Assembly (NCBI GenBank): GCA_047971485.1
Contig: JBKDZR010000007.1
Span: 12,433-76,432 of the forward strand
Direction of reading: 5' to 3'
Length of the DNA stretch: 64,000 nucleotides
DNA from: JBKDZR01 sp047971485
GTDB lineage: Bacteria > Pseudomonadota > Alphaproteobacteria > Rhodobacterales > Rhodobacteraceae
Shown here: positions 35,391-44,825 of the stretch, in pieces
Position numbering within the stretch: position 1 is the first letter of the stretch
How the letters are laid out: each line of letters begins with the position of its first letter
Notes under the pieces: generated by a model
What the model saw: the letters and a program-made list of their open reading frames with translations, nothing else
Told to the model about the DNA's origin: nothing
The model's database searches: none
Position numbers and translations under genes: made by a program

Positions 35391-37073
35391 TCATGCGGCG
35401 GGGCCGTCCCCTTGCAGGGGCAAGGTGATCCGGCTGTCTGCACCCAGACTGAGATGAATGGTCGTGATCAGCGCCGAGGCACGTGACGCCAGCGTCGGAT
35501 CCGCACCGGTGCCGGGGTTGATCGGATGGTTGGGGAAATCCGAGGCGGCAATGGACAGGCGCAGGGCTTCGCCGGGGGCCAGGGTCAGGCAGACCGCACC
35601 CAGCGACAGCTGTACCGGATCCTCTGGCAGGGTCCGCAGATGGACATAGCCGGCGGCGAGGGGCAGGACCCGGGCATCGGGCTTGACCACCGACAAGGTG
35701 GCGCTCAGGTCAAAGCTGGGCCGGTCGGCGGTGATATCCAGGCTCAGGTCAACGGGGCCGGACAGATGCAGCGGTGTTGAACGGACCGGGGCGGTAAAGG
35801 TCATCACATCGCTGCGTTCATCAACCAGCCGCCGGTCGGTGGGGCCCGATCCGGGGCCGGCCGCCGGCGCGCTGCGCCATGGATCATGGACCACCAGCTC
35901 GGTGCCCTGGCCGGGGCTGTCGGCCAGGCCGCCATCGTCGGGCCGGGTCGCCGCGCGTCCGCCGCCGGTCAGGTAAAGCGGGGTTTGGACGTGGGGCATC
36001 GCTGCGCTGTCGCGCCAGCATTTTTCGCCCAGATCGAAGAGATGCACACGGTCATCTGCTGCCAAGGTTCCCTTGCCCTTCAGCACCGCATCGAGAAAGG
36101 CGATCTGCGCGCGGTCGGTATCCGTGGCGGCAGCCGGGCCGTGATCCACCCCGGCTGCCTTGCGTCCCCAGGGAAAATGCACCCAGGGCCCGACCCAAAG
36201 GCGCATGGTCGGATCGTCGGGTCGGTCAAGCGCCTCAAAAGCCTGCAGGATTGAGTGAAGGTGTTCGTCGAACCAGCCCCCGATGAAGAACATGGGCAGG
36301 TTCCGGGCGCGCAGCGCGTCGATCGCGGTGGCCGGTGAGATCCTGCTCCATTCCGGATCGGTCACCGGGCGGTCAATCCAGTCGGGGTAATGCCCGATGG
36401 CGCCCGATTGCATCAGGGTCTCGGGGCGGGCGGGAAAGGGGCCCTCGAACAGATGGGGCAGCGCCCCCCGCAGGTGGCTGTAGGCTTGGGCATCGCCCTG
36501 GCGGCGGGCCCCTTCGGCGGTGATCTGCGTGCCCCAGCCGGCCATCTGCCCCAGACAGAAGGCCCCGTTTTCGAAGATCCAGCTCCGGGCGGGATCCCAG
36601 GGTCCCATGGCCGGCAACAGTGCCGCCAAGGACGGGCTGTCGCCGGTTGCGGCGAGCAACTGGTTATAGGACTGGTAGGAAAACCCGTACATGGCCACCT
36701 GCCCATCCGATCCGGGCAGGCGCGCGGCCCATTCCACGGCCTCGGCGCCATCGCTGGCTTCATGGCGCCCGGGCCAGAACCGCCCCTGCGAGGTGCCGCG
36801 CCCGCGCACGTCCTGCACCACGACCAAATAGCCCTGGGCCGCATACCAGGCGGGATGGGCATAGCAGATCGTACAGCCGATCCGGCGGCCATAGGCCTGG
36901 CGCTGCAACAGGACCGGCCAGGGGCCATCGCCTACGGGGCGCCAGATATCGGCGTCCAGCCGGGTGCCATCCCTTGTGGTCATGGACAGGGTCTCGGGTG
37001 GGTGCACCTCGGCGATATCCGGCAACGGTGCGGTTGGCAGATGGGGATCGAAAGCGGTGTCTATCGGGGTCAT
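35391..37073 (-). CDS. CocE/NonD-family alpha/beta hydrolase
   Basis: 560 aa, X-Pro dipeptidyl-peptidase S15 type with a C-terminal jelly-roll domain. The nucleophile Ser is in GFSYQSYNQ (family GxSYxG; the last Gly is Ser here), the Asp in GGWFDEHLHS and the His in WVHFPWG. Family members cleave esters or amides such as cocaine and acyl-amino-acid derivatives. ATG at 37073 lies three bases after the stop of the upstream FAD oxidase. It probably hydrolyses an ester or amide of the pathway compound; substrate unknown. Confidence 0.88.
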   Translation of the reverse strand: MTPIDTAFDPHLPTAPLPDIAEVHPPETLSMTTRDGTRLDADIWRPVGDGPWPVLLQRQAYGRRIGCTICYAHPAWYAAQGYLVVVQDVRGRGTSQGRFWPGRHEASDGAEAVEWAARLPGSDGQVAMYGFSYQSYNQLLAATGDSPSLAALLPAMGPWDPARSWIFENGAFCLGQMAGWGTQITAEGARRQGDAQAYSHLRGALPHLFEGPFPARPETLMQSGAIGHYPDWIDRPVTDPEWSRISPATAIDALRARNLPMFFIGGWFDEHLHSILQAFEALDRPDDPTMRLWVGPWVHFPWGRKAAGVDHGPAAATDTDRAQIAFLDAVLKGKGTLAADDRVHLFDLGEKCWRDSAAMPHVQTPLYLTGGGRAATRPDDGGLADSPGQGTELVVHDPWRSAPAAGPGSGPTDRRLVDERSDVMTFTAPVRSTPLHLSGPVDLSLDITADRPSFDLSATLSVVKPDARVLPLAAGYVHLRTLPEDPVQLSLGAVCLTLAPGEALRLSIAASDFPNHPINPGTGADPTLASRASALITTIHLSLGADSRITLPLQGDGPAA

Positions 37074-37075
37074 GA

Positions 37076-38485
37076 TCAGCCCAGCCTCTTGGTCCATTTA
37101 TCTGTCGGCAGATCCACGGCCACGGCCGCGTCTGCGGTTTCGTCCACCTCGAAGCGGCCCGGGTTTAGCAGACCGTAGGGGTCGACGGATCGCTTGAAGG
37201 CGATATCGACATCGGTGATTTCCTTCTTGCCCACCGCGCGCACGTTGGTGGTGTGTGAATTCGACACCACGGCGCCGGCCTCTTGCATGTCACGCACCAT
37301 CTGGGCCATCTGCTCGGCGCTTTCATAAACGAAATAGGGGGATCCGGATCCCACGATCTCGCCGCCAATGCGCAGCAGTTCCAGCCGCAGCGGTCCGTAA
37401 TGCGCGGTCTTTGCATGGACCCGCGCAACCAGTCCGGCCAGATCCTTGGCGCGAAAGAACCCCTCGATCACCGATCGTTCGGGGTGGTTTTTCTGGATCT
37501 GGAACAGCATGTGGCCGAAGATGAATTCCCACAGGGGCTGACCATAGGGGCCTTCGCCCTCGCGGCATTGCGTCAGGACAGTGCCCCCGGCGCGTTCAGC
37601 CAGTTGCGCAAAGCTTTCCCAGCTGTGATCCGCGATCATCGTCATCACGATCGACTTGCCCTCGGGCACCAGATCGCGAAAGCCGGTGACGAAGGATGGT
37701 GTTGGCCATTCATGCACCGAAACGAATTTCCGTGTGATCCCGGCGCAATCGGCCAGCATGATACCAAAGTGCACCGCATCCATATGGGTGTCGAAGGTGA
37801 CAATGGTTTCATTCCACGCCCAGGCCGGGGCCAGAGGCAGTTCCATCTCGGTGATGATCCCCGTGGTGCCATAGGTGTGATGGGCCAGTTGCGCATCCAG
37901 GCCGCGCAACTCGATCAGGCGCGGCTCTTCCTCCATGGTCATCACCGTGCAGGAGATGACATTGCCGGGATCGCGCCAGGTGCCATAGACGGTGGACCCG
38001 GGGCCGCCCTGGCCGCCAGCGAAATGGCCGGCAACCGTGGCAATGCGGGCCGTGGTCGGCGGAAAGCGCAGCTCTTTGCCATGCTTGCGCAGTTCGGCAT
38101 CCAGCCGGGCAACAATGGTGCCGCCACGCACTTTGACGCGATCCTCGGACAGGGCAACGATGCCGGTCAGCCCCTTGACGTCCAGAACGATCCCGCCCTT
38201 CAGAGGCACGGACTGACCGTAATTCGCCGACCCCGCCGCGCGCACCGTGATCGGGATCCGGTGTTTGACCGCCGCCCTGACCACGATGCGCAGTTCATCC
38301 TCGGTCTTCGGCGTGACGACCACATCGGCGATCTTGCCGGCCAGCGCCTCTTTCAGGATCGGGCTGACGGCGTATCTGTCGCGGCTCTGAACACGGATGC
38401 GTCCTGGATCGCGGGTGTGCGCGATCCCCTCGATATCGGTGCTGAAGGCCTCCAGCGGGTAGGCGGTTGGCATGCTGTCACTCAT
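37076..38485 (-). CDS. FAD-binding oxidase paralog A
   Basis: 469 aa, PCMH-type FAD domain (about 40-220) plus C-terminal domain. The FAD loop reads RAAGSANYGQSVPLKGG; the usual His for covalent FAD attachment is replaced, so FAD is probably non-covalent. Other shared stretches: GTWRDPGNVISCTVMTMEEE, HHTYGTTGIITEMELPLAPA, AVGKKEITDVDIAFKRSVDP and YGLLNPGRFEVDE. Most similar to paralogs B and C in the same operon. It presumably oxidises a pathway intermediate; whether oxidase or dehydrogenase cannot be told. Confidence 0.88.
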   Translation of the reverse strand: MSDSMPTAYPLEAFSTDIEGIAHTRDPGRIRVQSRDRYAVSPILKEALAGKIADVVVTPKTEDELRIVVRAAVKHRIPITVRAAGSANYGQSVPLKGGIVLDVKGLTGIVALSEDRVKVRGGTIVARLDAELRKHGKELRFPPTTARIATVAGHFAGGQGGPGSTVYGTWRDPGNVISCTVMTMEEEPRLIELRGLDAQLAHHTYGTTGIITEMELPLAPAWAWNETIVTFDTHMDAVHFGIMLADCAGITRKFVSVHEWPTPSFVTGFRDLVPEGKSIVMTMIADHSWESFAQLAERAGGTVLTQCREGEGPYGQPLWEFIFGHMLFQIQKNHPERSVIEGFFRAKDLAGLVARVHAKTAHYGPLRLELLRIGGEIVGSGSPYFVYESAEQMAQMVRDMQEAGAVVSNSHTTNVRAVGKKEITDVDIAFKRSVDPYGLLNPGRFEVDETADAAVAVDLPTDKWTKRLG

Positions 38486-38497
38486 GGATGATCGGGC

Positions 38498-39310
38498 TCA
38501 GTCATAGGCAGGGGCGGTATCGAACACAGACAGATCGAAGGCGGCAATTTCATCGATCAGGGTCAGCAGGCGGTCCACGGCGCGGTCAAAAGCGATCTTG
38601 CCGCGCTGGGCATCGGCACGGCTGGCATCGCCGCAGGCCCCTGATGGGTGCAGGTCCTGGGCCTGCCAACCAAAGCCGACCGCGCCCTCGGGGGTCAGCA
38701 TGCCGCCCTCTTGTTCGATGGCCATAGACAACGGGCGAAAATCACTGGCCTGGGCCATATCCACCAGATCGGGCCACAGATGCAGCATGACCGAGGTTTC
38801 AACTTCTCCGGCATGAATGCCATGGGTGCGTTCGCCCTGCGAGAAAAGATCCGACAGATCGGTAAAGCGCGACCACATCGAGGATACGGCCAACATGCCC
38901 AGATCAATGCGCAGACGCCGGCAGACCATTTCCATGACCTGCGGCTGCCCGCCATGGGCGTTGACGAACAGGATCCGGCGGCATCCGGCACGGTGAACGG
39001 ATTTGGCGATCTCGAACCAATAGTCCGCCAACAAGGGGCCGGGGATGGTCAGCGTGCCGGGATAGGCGAGATGTTCATCGGACTTGCCGATGGCGCTGGT
39101 CGGCAGGACCAGGGCAGGGCAGCTGTCCGGCATGCGGGCGACGGCCGCCTGGCACAGAGAGTCCGTGATCGTCGCGTCCACTTTCACCGGCAGATGGGGG
39201 CCGTGTTGTTCGGTGGCGCCGACGGGAAATACGGCGACGACACGCGACATGTCGAGATCGCGGAAATCGCGGGCGGTCAGGTCAGACCAGAAATGGGATT
39301 TGAGTGTCAT
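38498..39310 (-). CDS. Creatininase-family amidohydrolase
   Basis: 270 aa. Metal-binding motifs of the family: PVGATEQHGPHLPV (E, H), DEHLAYPGTLTI, NAHGGQPQV and HAGEVETS (E). The family includes creatininase, formylamino-pyrimidine deformylase (ArfB) and related enzymes that open cyclic amides or remove formyl groups. It sits between FAD oxidases A and B, so it likely hydrolyses an oxidised cyclic or N-formyl intermediate. Exact substrate unknown. Confidence 0.9.
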   Translation of the reverse strand: MTLKSHFWSDLTARDFRDLDMSRVVAVFPVGATEQHGPHLPVKVDATITDSLCQAAVARMPDSCPALVLPTSAIGKSDEHLAYPGTLTIPGPLLADYWFEIAKSVHRAGCRRILFVNAHGGQPQVMEMVCRRLRIDLGMLAVSSMWSRFTDLSDLFSQGERTHGIHAGEVETSVMLHLWPDLVDMAQASDFRPLSMAIEQEGGMLTPEGAVGFGWQAQDLHPSGACGDASRADAQRGKIAFDRAVDRLLTLIDEIAAFDLSVFDTAPAYD

Positions 39311-39355
39311 GTCAGGGCGTTCCTGTCGTGGTCATGGGGGCCTGTCGGGCCGGGA

Positions 39356-40765
39356 TCATGCATGGCCCGTATCAAAGCGGTCGGTTGCCAGGTTGTCGTT
39401 GACCACCGCATCATTGGCCGGGTCGGGTTCGAACCGGCCCGGGTTCATCAACCCGTAGGGATCAGTTTCCCGCTTGAAGGCGATATCCTTGTCGGTGATG
39501 TGTTTCTTGCCCACGGCGCGCACCGTTGTGGTATGGGGGTTGCGCACCAGAACCCCGGCGGCGCGCAGCGCCTCGGTGACCTGTTCGGCTTGTGCGTCGC
39601 TTTCGTAGTCGAAAAACGGCGAGATCAGCCCCTGAAGCTGACCGTCAAGGCGTAGGTATTCGACGAACATCGGGCCGAAGCGGGAACACAGCTGATGGGC
39701 CCGGGTGATCTTGTCCTCCATATCGGGGCCGCGCACGAACCCTTCCATGACGGTGGCCTTGGGGCGGATGCGTTGCACGTTCTGGATCAGATGACCGAAG
39801 GCGAATTCCCACATCGGTTGGCGCCAGGGGCCCTGGGCTTCGGGCGCGCGGGCCATGACCCGGCCACCGCGCTCTGCCGCCCAGTGTTCAAAGGCGGGCC
39901 AGCTGTGATCGGCGACCATGGTCAGCAGAACCGAGGCGCCCTCGGGGACGTGATCGGAAAACTGGCGGACATCGCGCCCGATCGGCCATTCCTGCACCGA
40001 GGCCAGTTTGCAGGTGATGGCATAGGCGCGGGCCAGATCTGCGGCGAACTTGGCAGCGGTGACAAAATCATCAAAGGCAACAAGCGCCTCCTGCCAGTTC
40101 CAGGCCGGGGCCAGGGGCAGGACCATCTCGGTCAACACGCCGGTGGTGCCATAGGTGTGAAACGGGCGCAGCACGTCGAGGCCAGTCAGTTCAATCTCGC
40201 GCGGGGTTTCCTCCAGGGTCATGACCTTGCACGAAATCAGGTTGCCGGGATCCGACCAGCACCCATAGCTCAGCGATCCGATCCCGCCGATCCCGCCGAT
40301 GAAATTCCCGCCCACCGTGGCCAGCTTTGCTGTCGAGGGGATAAAGCGCAGCTCCTTGCCGGATTGGCGCAACTCTTTTTCCAGCCTGGCCATCACCGTG
40401 CCGGCCAGAACCCGCACCCGATCCGGGGTTTGGTCGATGATGCCCGACAGCCCCATGACGTCCAGAATGATCCCGCCCTTGAGCGGCACACTCTGGCCAT
40501 AGTTGCACGATCCTGCCGCGCGCGGAACCAGCGGGATCCGCAGCCGCGCCGCCGCCGCCAGAACCTGGCGCAATTCGTCCGCCGAGGCGGGCGCGATGAC
40601 GATATCGGCGACCCGGCCGGTCAACTCGCTGGTCAGCATCGGGCTCATGTCATAGCGATCGGTGCTTTTGACGCGGACGCGGCGGGGATCCACCGTGTGG
40701 CTGATCGGACCCAGCGCCGCGATGAGATCCGCGATCGGATAGCGTGTCGTCCCGTCGTCTTTCAT
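39356..40765 (-). CDS. FAD-binding oxidase paralog B
   Basis: 469 aa, the same length as paralogs A and C. FAD loop RAAGSCNYGQSVPLKGG; then GCWSDPGNLISCKVMTLEE, FHTYGTTGVLTEMVLPLAPA and YGLMNPGRFEPD. ATG at 40765 is chosen: it is preceded by AAAGGATATGG and lies 20 bp past the stop of paralog C, whereas the longer frame to 40816 overlaps that gene. Probably arose by tandem duplication with C. Confidence 0.87.
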   Translation of the reverse strand: MKDDGTTRYPIADLIAALGPISHTVDPRRVRVKSTDRYDMSPMLTSELTGRVADIVIAPASADELRQVLAAAARLRIPLVPRAAGSCNYGQSVPLKGGIILDVMGLSGIIDQTPDRVRVLAGTVMARLEKELRQSGKELRFIPSTAKLATVGGNFIGGIGGIGSLSYGCWSDPGNLISCKVMTLEETPREIELTGLDVLRPFHTYGTTGVLTEMVLPLAPAWNWQEALVAFDDFVTAAKFAADLARAYAITCKLASVQEWPIGRDVRQFSDHVPEGASVLLTMVADHSWPAFEHWAAERGGRVMARAPEAQGPWRQPMWEFAFGHLIQNVQRIRPKATVMEGFVRGPDMEDKITRAHQLCSRFGPMFVEYLRLDGQLQGLISPFFDYESDAQAEQVTEALRAAGVLVRNPHTTTVRAVGKKHITDKDIAFKRETDPYGLMNPGRFEPDPANDAVVNDNLATDRFDTGHA

Positions 40766-40784
40766 GGCGCCATATCCTTTGCCG

Positions 40785-42194
40785 TTATGCGCCCCGGGAA
40801 GGGCCCTGATCGTCACTGCGCATCAGCCAGCCATCCGTCGCCAGATGACGGTCGACGATGGTGTCGTCATGGGCATCCGCCTCGAACCGGCCGCGGTTCA
40901 GCAGGCCCTTTGGATCGACTGCGCGCTTGAAGGCCATTTCGCGGGGGCCGATTTCTTTCTTGCCGACACCGCGCACATTCGAGGCATGGGGGTTGGCGAC
41001 CTTCAGCCCCAGCGCCCGCATGGTTTCGACCACGGCGTTGACCGCCGCCTCATCGGTAAAGGAGATGAAGCTGGACCCCGATGCGACCAGATCACCGCCC
41101 CAGCGACGTACCTCGATGCGCATGGGGCCGGTATGGCTGATCTTGTCATGGGTGGCGGCGATCAGACCGGCCAGGTCGGGGGCATTGAACAGGGCCTCGA
41201 CCTCGGTGATGTCGGGACGGGTCTTCTGGGCCTGAAGGGTCGTGTGGCCAAAGGCGAATTCCCAGATCGGGCGGCCGTAGGGGGCCTGACCTTCCGGTCC
41301 GCCGGCAACCACGGTGCCCCCGGCCTCGGCGACCATTTCGTGAAACAGTGGCAGGGACGGGGCCTCGATCATCGCGATGACGATGGACTGGCCTTCGGGG
41401 ACAAAGGGGGCAAATGGCTGCAGCCACTGCCCGATTGGCCATTCATAGGCCGAGGCCAGTTTCTTCACCAACCCGCATTCGCGCCCGACCCGCACGGCCA
41501 GATCGACAGCGGCGGTATAATCGGGCAGGGTGACCAGCTGTTCATGCCAGTCGCGTTTCGGCGCCAGCCCCATCTCGACCTCGGTGACGATGCCCAGCGT
41601 TCCATAGCTGTGCTGGACAAGCCGCGTGTCCATTCCGGTGACATCCATCACGCGCGGCGTTTCCTCGACCGTCACGATGCGGCAGGATCGGATATTGCCC
41701 GGGTCGCGCAGGACGCCGTAATTGATCGACCCGACCCCGCCGGTTCCCCCGGTCACGAAGCCGCCGATGGTGGCCTGTTTTCGGGTCGTCGGGAAAAAGC
41801 GCAACTCCTGCCCGGTTTTCGCGGCCTCGGTTTCCAGATCTGCGATGCGAGTGCCGGCGAAGGCGCGGATAAAGCCGGGACCGACCTTGATCACCCCGGT
41901 CAGGCGGGACAGGTCCAGCATCACACCGCCATTCAGCGGCACGCTCTGGCCATAGTTTGCGGTTCCGGTTCCCCGGGGGGTCAAGGGCATGTCATGGGCC
42001 CAGGCCGCTGCCGCGATGCGCAGGACCTGGTCGACGGAGGCGGGGGTGATCACCGCCTCGGCAACCTTGTCTTCAAGGGTCTTGGACAACAAGGGGCTGA
42101 CGAAATGCCAGTCTCGGCTCTTGGCTTTGACCTGTGTGGCATCGGTGGTGTGCGCGATATCGGCCACGGCCCCGAGAAATGTGTCCAGGGCCAT
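40785..42194 (-). CDS. FAD-binding oxidase paralog C
   Basis: 469 aa from ATG 42194; the open frame extends to 42449 but that part lies in the AtzH-like gene. FAD loop RGTGTANYGQSVPLNGG; then NYGVLRDPGNIRSCRIVTVEE, HSYGTLGIVTEVEMGLAP, GVGKKEIGPREMAFKRAVDP and KGLLNRGRFEAD. Start lies four bases after the stop of the AtzH-like gene. Somewhat more divergent from A and B than they are from each other, as judged by eye. Confidence 0.87.
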   Translation of the reverse strand: MALDTFLGAVADIAHTTDATQVKAKSRDWHFVSPLLSKTLEDKVAEAVITPASVDQVLRIAAAAWAHDMPLTPRGTGTANYGQSVPLNGGVMLDLSRLTGVIKVGPGFIRAFAGTRIADLETEAAKTGQELRFFPTTRKQATIGGFVTGGTGGVGSINYGVLRDPGNIRSCRIVTVEETPRVMDVTGMDTRLVQHSYGTLGIVTEVEMGLAPKRDWHEQLVTLPDYTAAVDLAVRVGRECGLVKKLASAYEWPIGQWLQPFAPFVPEGQSIVIAMIEAPSLPLFHEMVAEAGGTVVAGGPEGQAPYGRPIWEFAFGHTTLQAQKTRPDITEVEALFNAPDLAGLIAATHDKISHTGPMRIEVRRWGGDLVASGSSFISFTDEAAVNAVVETMRALGLKVANPHASNVRGVGKKEIGPREMAFKRAVDPKGLLNRGRFEADAHDDTIVDRHLATDGWLMRSDDQGPSRGA

Positions 42195-42198
42195 GCCG

Positions 42199-42588
42199 TC
42201 AGCTTCCCTGCGCCATGAACGAGACATGGGCCGCCACCACCTTCCAGCCGGCCGCAGTGCGCAACCAGGTTTGGCTCTGACGCCCGATCCGGTCTGATCC
42301 TTCGCGCTGGAATTCCAGATTGCAGGTGCCCATCTGGCCGCCATAGGTCGTGATTTCGCGGCGCAGAACCCGCCGCTGGGGCGATCCGCCAGACCGCGTC
42401 TTGCGAAAGGCGCGGATCTCGTCGATGCCATACAGGTTCTCGCCGACACCGTAGCGGATGGTCTGGTCGCGGGCCCAGAACAGGGCGTCCATCGCTTCCA
42501 GATCGTTGCGCATCAGCGCGTCCTCATAGGCATCGCAGGCGGCGGTCAGTGTGGCCAGTTGCGCGGGAAGGTTGATCTCAAGGCTCAT
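42199..42588 (-). CDS. AtzH/HpxZ-like protein (SnoaL-type fold)
   Basis: 129 aa. Matches the DUF3225 pattern: CDAYEDALMRNDLEAMDALF, YGVGENLYGIDEIRAFRKTR, and GRQSQTWLRTAAGWKVVAAH followed by VSFM. Relatives are AtzH (s-triazine/cyanurate breakdown) and HpxZ (oxalurate catabolism), usually encoded next to amidases. ATG at 42588 overlaps the isochorismatase stop (ATGA). It supports the idea that the operon breaks down a ureido- or amide-containing nitrogen compound. Confidence 0.85.
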   Translation of the reverse strand: MSLEINLPAQLATLTAACDAYEDALMRNDLEAMDALFWARDQTIRYGVGENLYGIDEIRAFRKTRSGGSPQRRVLRREITTYGGQMGTCNLEFQREGSDRIGRQSQTWLRTAAGWKVVAAHVSFMAQGS

Positions 42589-43379
42589 GGCTGGACCTCC
42601 AGCGCGGTTTTCAGATCCGCCCCGCGACAGACAAACCCATAGCATTGGCGCACATTGTACAGCGTGGCCTGGGTGCAGTAGTCGGGTGACGAGGTCCCCG
42701 CGCAATCGTCCAGCAGGATCGCGTCAAAGCCCCGGGCCACCGCGTCGGTCAGGGTGTTCAGAACGCATTGATCCAGATTGACCCCGGCAAACAGCACGGT
42801 GGACACATCGAGATTGCGCAGGATGCTTTCCAGCCCGGTATCCTGAAAGCCGGTCATCCGGTATTTCGAGACCTCGATATCGCCGGGCTCGATGGCCAAC
42901 TCATCGACAACTGCGGCCGACCAACTGCCCAGTTCCAGAACATGGGCGCCGGTGCCGGGCAGGGGCTTGCCGATCCCGCTGGACTGTCCGTCGGGGTCGT
43001 AGACATGCAGAACTGACGGGGGCAGATTGGCCAGATCGGCCCGGTTGCCCCAGTTCAGCCAGATCACCGGCATGTCATGGGCGCGCAAAACCGGCAGCAG
43101 ATCGCGCAGTGGCCCGATCGGGACGCGGCAGGGCGCGATATCGACACCGATCGAGGCCAGCCAACCGTCCTTGTGACAAAAGTCGTTCTGCATGTCGATC
43201 ACGATGATCGCTGTGCGGCGCGTATCCAGGGTGATCGCCCGATCGCCATCGGTCAGGGTGACCTCGACGGGGGCTTCATGGCCCTGCGTAAGCTGAACCT
43301 GGCCGGCATTGACCATCCAGCGCCGGCGGGCAAAGGCCCCCAGCGGCCGCAGGTCGGCAGGTGTGCCCTGGTCCCTCAT
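42585..43379 (-). CDS. Isochorismatase-like cysteine hydrolase
   Basis: 264 aa. The catalytic triad is visible: D62 (IIVIDMQNDF), K172 (EVSKYRMTGF) and C205 (GVNLDQCVLNT). The family includes biuret hydrolase, ureidoacrylate amidohydrolase (RutB) and N-carbamoylsarcosine amidase, enzymes that release carbamoyl or amide groups. The N-terminus is about 50 residues longer than a minimal member. The start overlaps the cupin gene stop and the stop overlaps the AtzH-like start. Exact substrate not determinable. Confidence 0.9.
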   Translation of the reverse strand: MRDQGTPADLRPLGAFARRRWMVNAGQVQLTQGHEAPVEVTLTDGDRAITLDTRRTAIIVIDMQNDFCHKDGWLASIGVDIAPCRVPIGPLRDLLPVLRAHDMPVIWLNWGNRADLANLPPSVLHVYDPDGQSSGIGKPLPGTGAHVLELGSWSAAVVDELAIEPGDIEVSKYRMTGFQDTGLESILRNLDVSTVLFAGVNLDQCVLNTLTDAVARGFDAILLDDCAGTSSPDYCTQATLYNVRQCYGFVCRGADLKTALEVQP

Positions 43380-43810
43380 TGGCCGGTCAGCCCGGTCAGA
43401 ATGGCGATGTCCTCGGCGTCCAGAGCCATCTTTTCGCCCGACCGGATCAGATCCGAGAAATCCTGATCCGGGACCATGACGGTCAGGGTATACAGCTTGC
43501 TCTGCCCCGTGTTCTTCACGATATGTTCTGATCCGGGATCCAGCAGCAGGGCATCGCCTTTGCGGATTTTCAGGCTCTGGCCGTCGGAAATGGCCTCGCC
43601 TTCACCATGCAGGACGTAAAAGAACTCATGGGCGTGGGAATGACTGTTGGGCGGGGTGGCGCCGCCGACCGTGAAGATCTCGATCACGAAAATCGCGCTG
43701 CTGGACGTGGTCTTGGGGTCGAAGAGGATGGCGAAGTAATTCGTATCCTTCGGTGAGATGCGGAAGACCTCGGCGTTCTGGACGCGTTTGAAAGAGAAGG
43801 TGGTTTGCAT
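43376..43810 (-). CDS. Small cupin protein, first gene of the catabolic operon
   Basis: 144 aa, one cupin domain with the metal motif NSHSHAHEFFYVLHGEGEA and the second motif DALLLDPGSEHIVKNTGQ. ATG at 43810 has CAGGAGCAG upstream; an open extension to 43948 crosses the promoter. Such single cupins are metal enzymes or sensors. Its stop overlaps the isochorismatase start (ATGA). Function unknown; position suggests a pathway enzyme or ligand binder. Confidence 0.85.
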   Translation of the reverse strand: MQTTFSFKRVQNAEVFRISPKDTNYFAILFDPKTTSSSAIFVIEIFTVGGATPPNSHSHAHEFFYVLHGEGEAISDGQSLKIRKGDALLLDPGSEHIVKNTGQSKLYTLTVMVPDQDFSDLIRSGEKMALDAEDIAILTGLTGQ

Positions 43811-43884
43811 TGGATTCTGCTCCTGGAATCGTGATGCGATGCGCTGCCGTAAGTTTTGCTTAATCGGCGTGGATCTGCAAAAAT

Positions 43885-43913
43885 AGTATAATAAATGGCA
43901 TAATGAGTTCCAA
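43885..43913 (-). promoter_or_regulatory. Sigma-70 promoter of the catabolic operon
   Basis: On the minus strand TTGGAA (43913-43908), a 17-bp spacer, then TATACT (43890-43885). This is a good -35/-10 pair 75 bp upstream of the cupin start and 19 bp from the divergent LysR start, so LysR bound here could control both directions. Confidence 0.6.
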
Positions 43914-43931
43914 AAAAGGCAACAGGTAACC

Positions 43932-44825
43932 ATGCACTCCCGTATCATCCGTTATCTGAGCGAGGTCGTCCGCTCGGGATCTATCCGCGCGGCATCGGAA
44001 AAACTTCATGTCGCGCCCTCGGCGATCAGCCGGCAGATCAAGACCTTGGAACAGGAACTGGGAACCCCGATTTTCAACAGGGGATCCAGAGAGTTAAGCC
44101 TGACCTCTGCCGGTGAGCTGTTGATGGTGCATGTGCGCGACACGCTGCGCGAAGAGGCCCGGACCCTGGCCAAGATTGAAGATCTGAAGGGGCTGCGGCG
44201 GGGCACCCTGTCTCTGGCGATCATGAGTGGTTTGGCCGGAAATATCATTCCGCGCAGTCTGATCGCCTTTCGAAAGGCGAATCCCCGGGTCGAGTTGCGC
44301 GTTCAACTTTTGCCTACAGATGAAGCTATCCTTAGTTCTGTTGCCTCCGGTTTGGCCGATTTTGGAATTGGATTCGATTTTTCAGAACGGTTTGGCCTAC
44401 GTGTGGTCAGTACCTCTTTCACCCAATTGGGCGCGGTGATCAGCGCGGCGCATCCGTTGGCGCATCGCTCAGGGTTGCGTCTGACGGACTGTCTGGACTA
44501 TCCGCTGATCCTGGCCGATGAGACGATGGTGATCCGGCCCTATCTGGACCGGGCGATTGCACCGCTGAAAGGCAGCCCGCAAATCCTTGTGGAAACCAAT
44601 TCGATCGAATTGATGCGCACCATGGCAATCGGGACGGATGGAATTGCCTTTCTGACCAGATATGACATTGAAAAACAATTGAATAATGGAAGGCTGGTGC
44701 ATATTCCTGTTCAGGAGCTTGCGGGAAATACCCAGCGTCTGATGGTTGTGGGATCCGAGCGCTACTCGAACCCGCTGGCCAGTGTTTATTTCGAAACCCT
44801 CAAGGCGATGATGGTCGAGATCTGA
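43932..44825 (+). CDS. LysR-family regulator of the catabolic cluster
   Basis: 297 aa. The helix-turn-helix (GSIRAASEKLHVAPSAISRQ, residues about 17-36) is followed by an effector domain (GTLSLAIMSGLAGNIIPRSL). It lies divergently upstream of the cupin-led operon and is followed by the oxygenase arm, the classical layout for a LysR activator. ATG at 43932 with AGGTAACC upstream. The effector is probably the imported compound or an intermediate. Confidence 0.92.
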   Translation: MHSRIIRYLSEVVRSGSIRAASEKLHVAPSAISRQIKTLEQELGTPIFNRGSRELSLTSAGELLMVHVRDTLREEARTLAKIEDLKGLRRGTLSLAIMSGLAGNIIPRSLIAFRKANPRVELRVQLLPTDEAILSSVASGLADFGIGFDFSERFGLRVVSTSFTQLGAVISAAHPLAHRSGLRLTDCLDYPLILADETMVIRPYLDRAIAPLKGSPQILVETNSIELMRTMAIGTDGIAFLTRYDIEKQLNNGRLVHIPVQELAGNTQRLMVVGSERYSNPLASVYFETLKAMMVEI

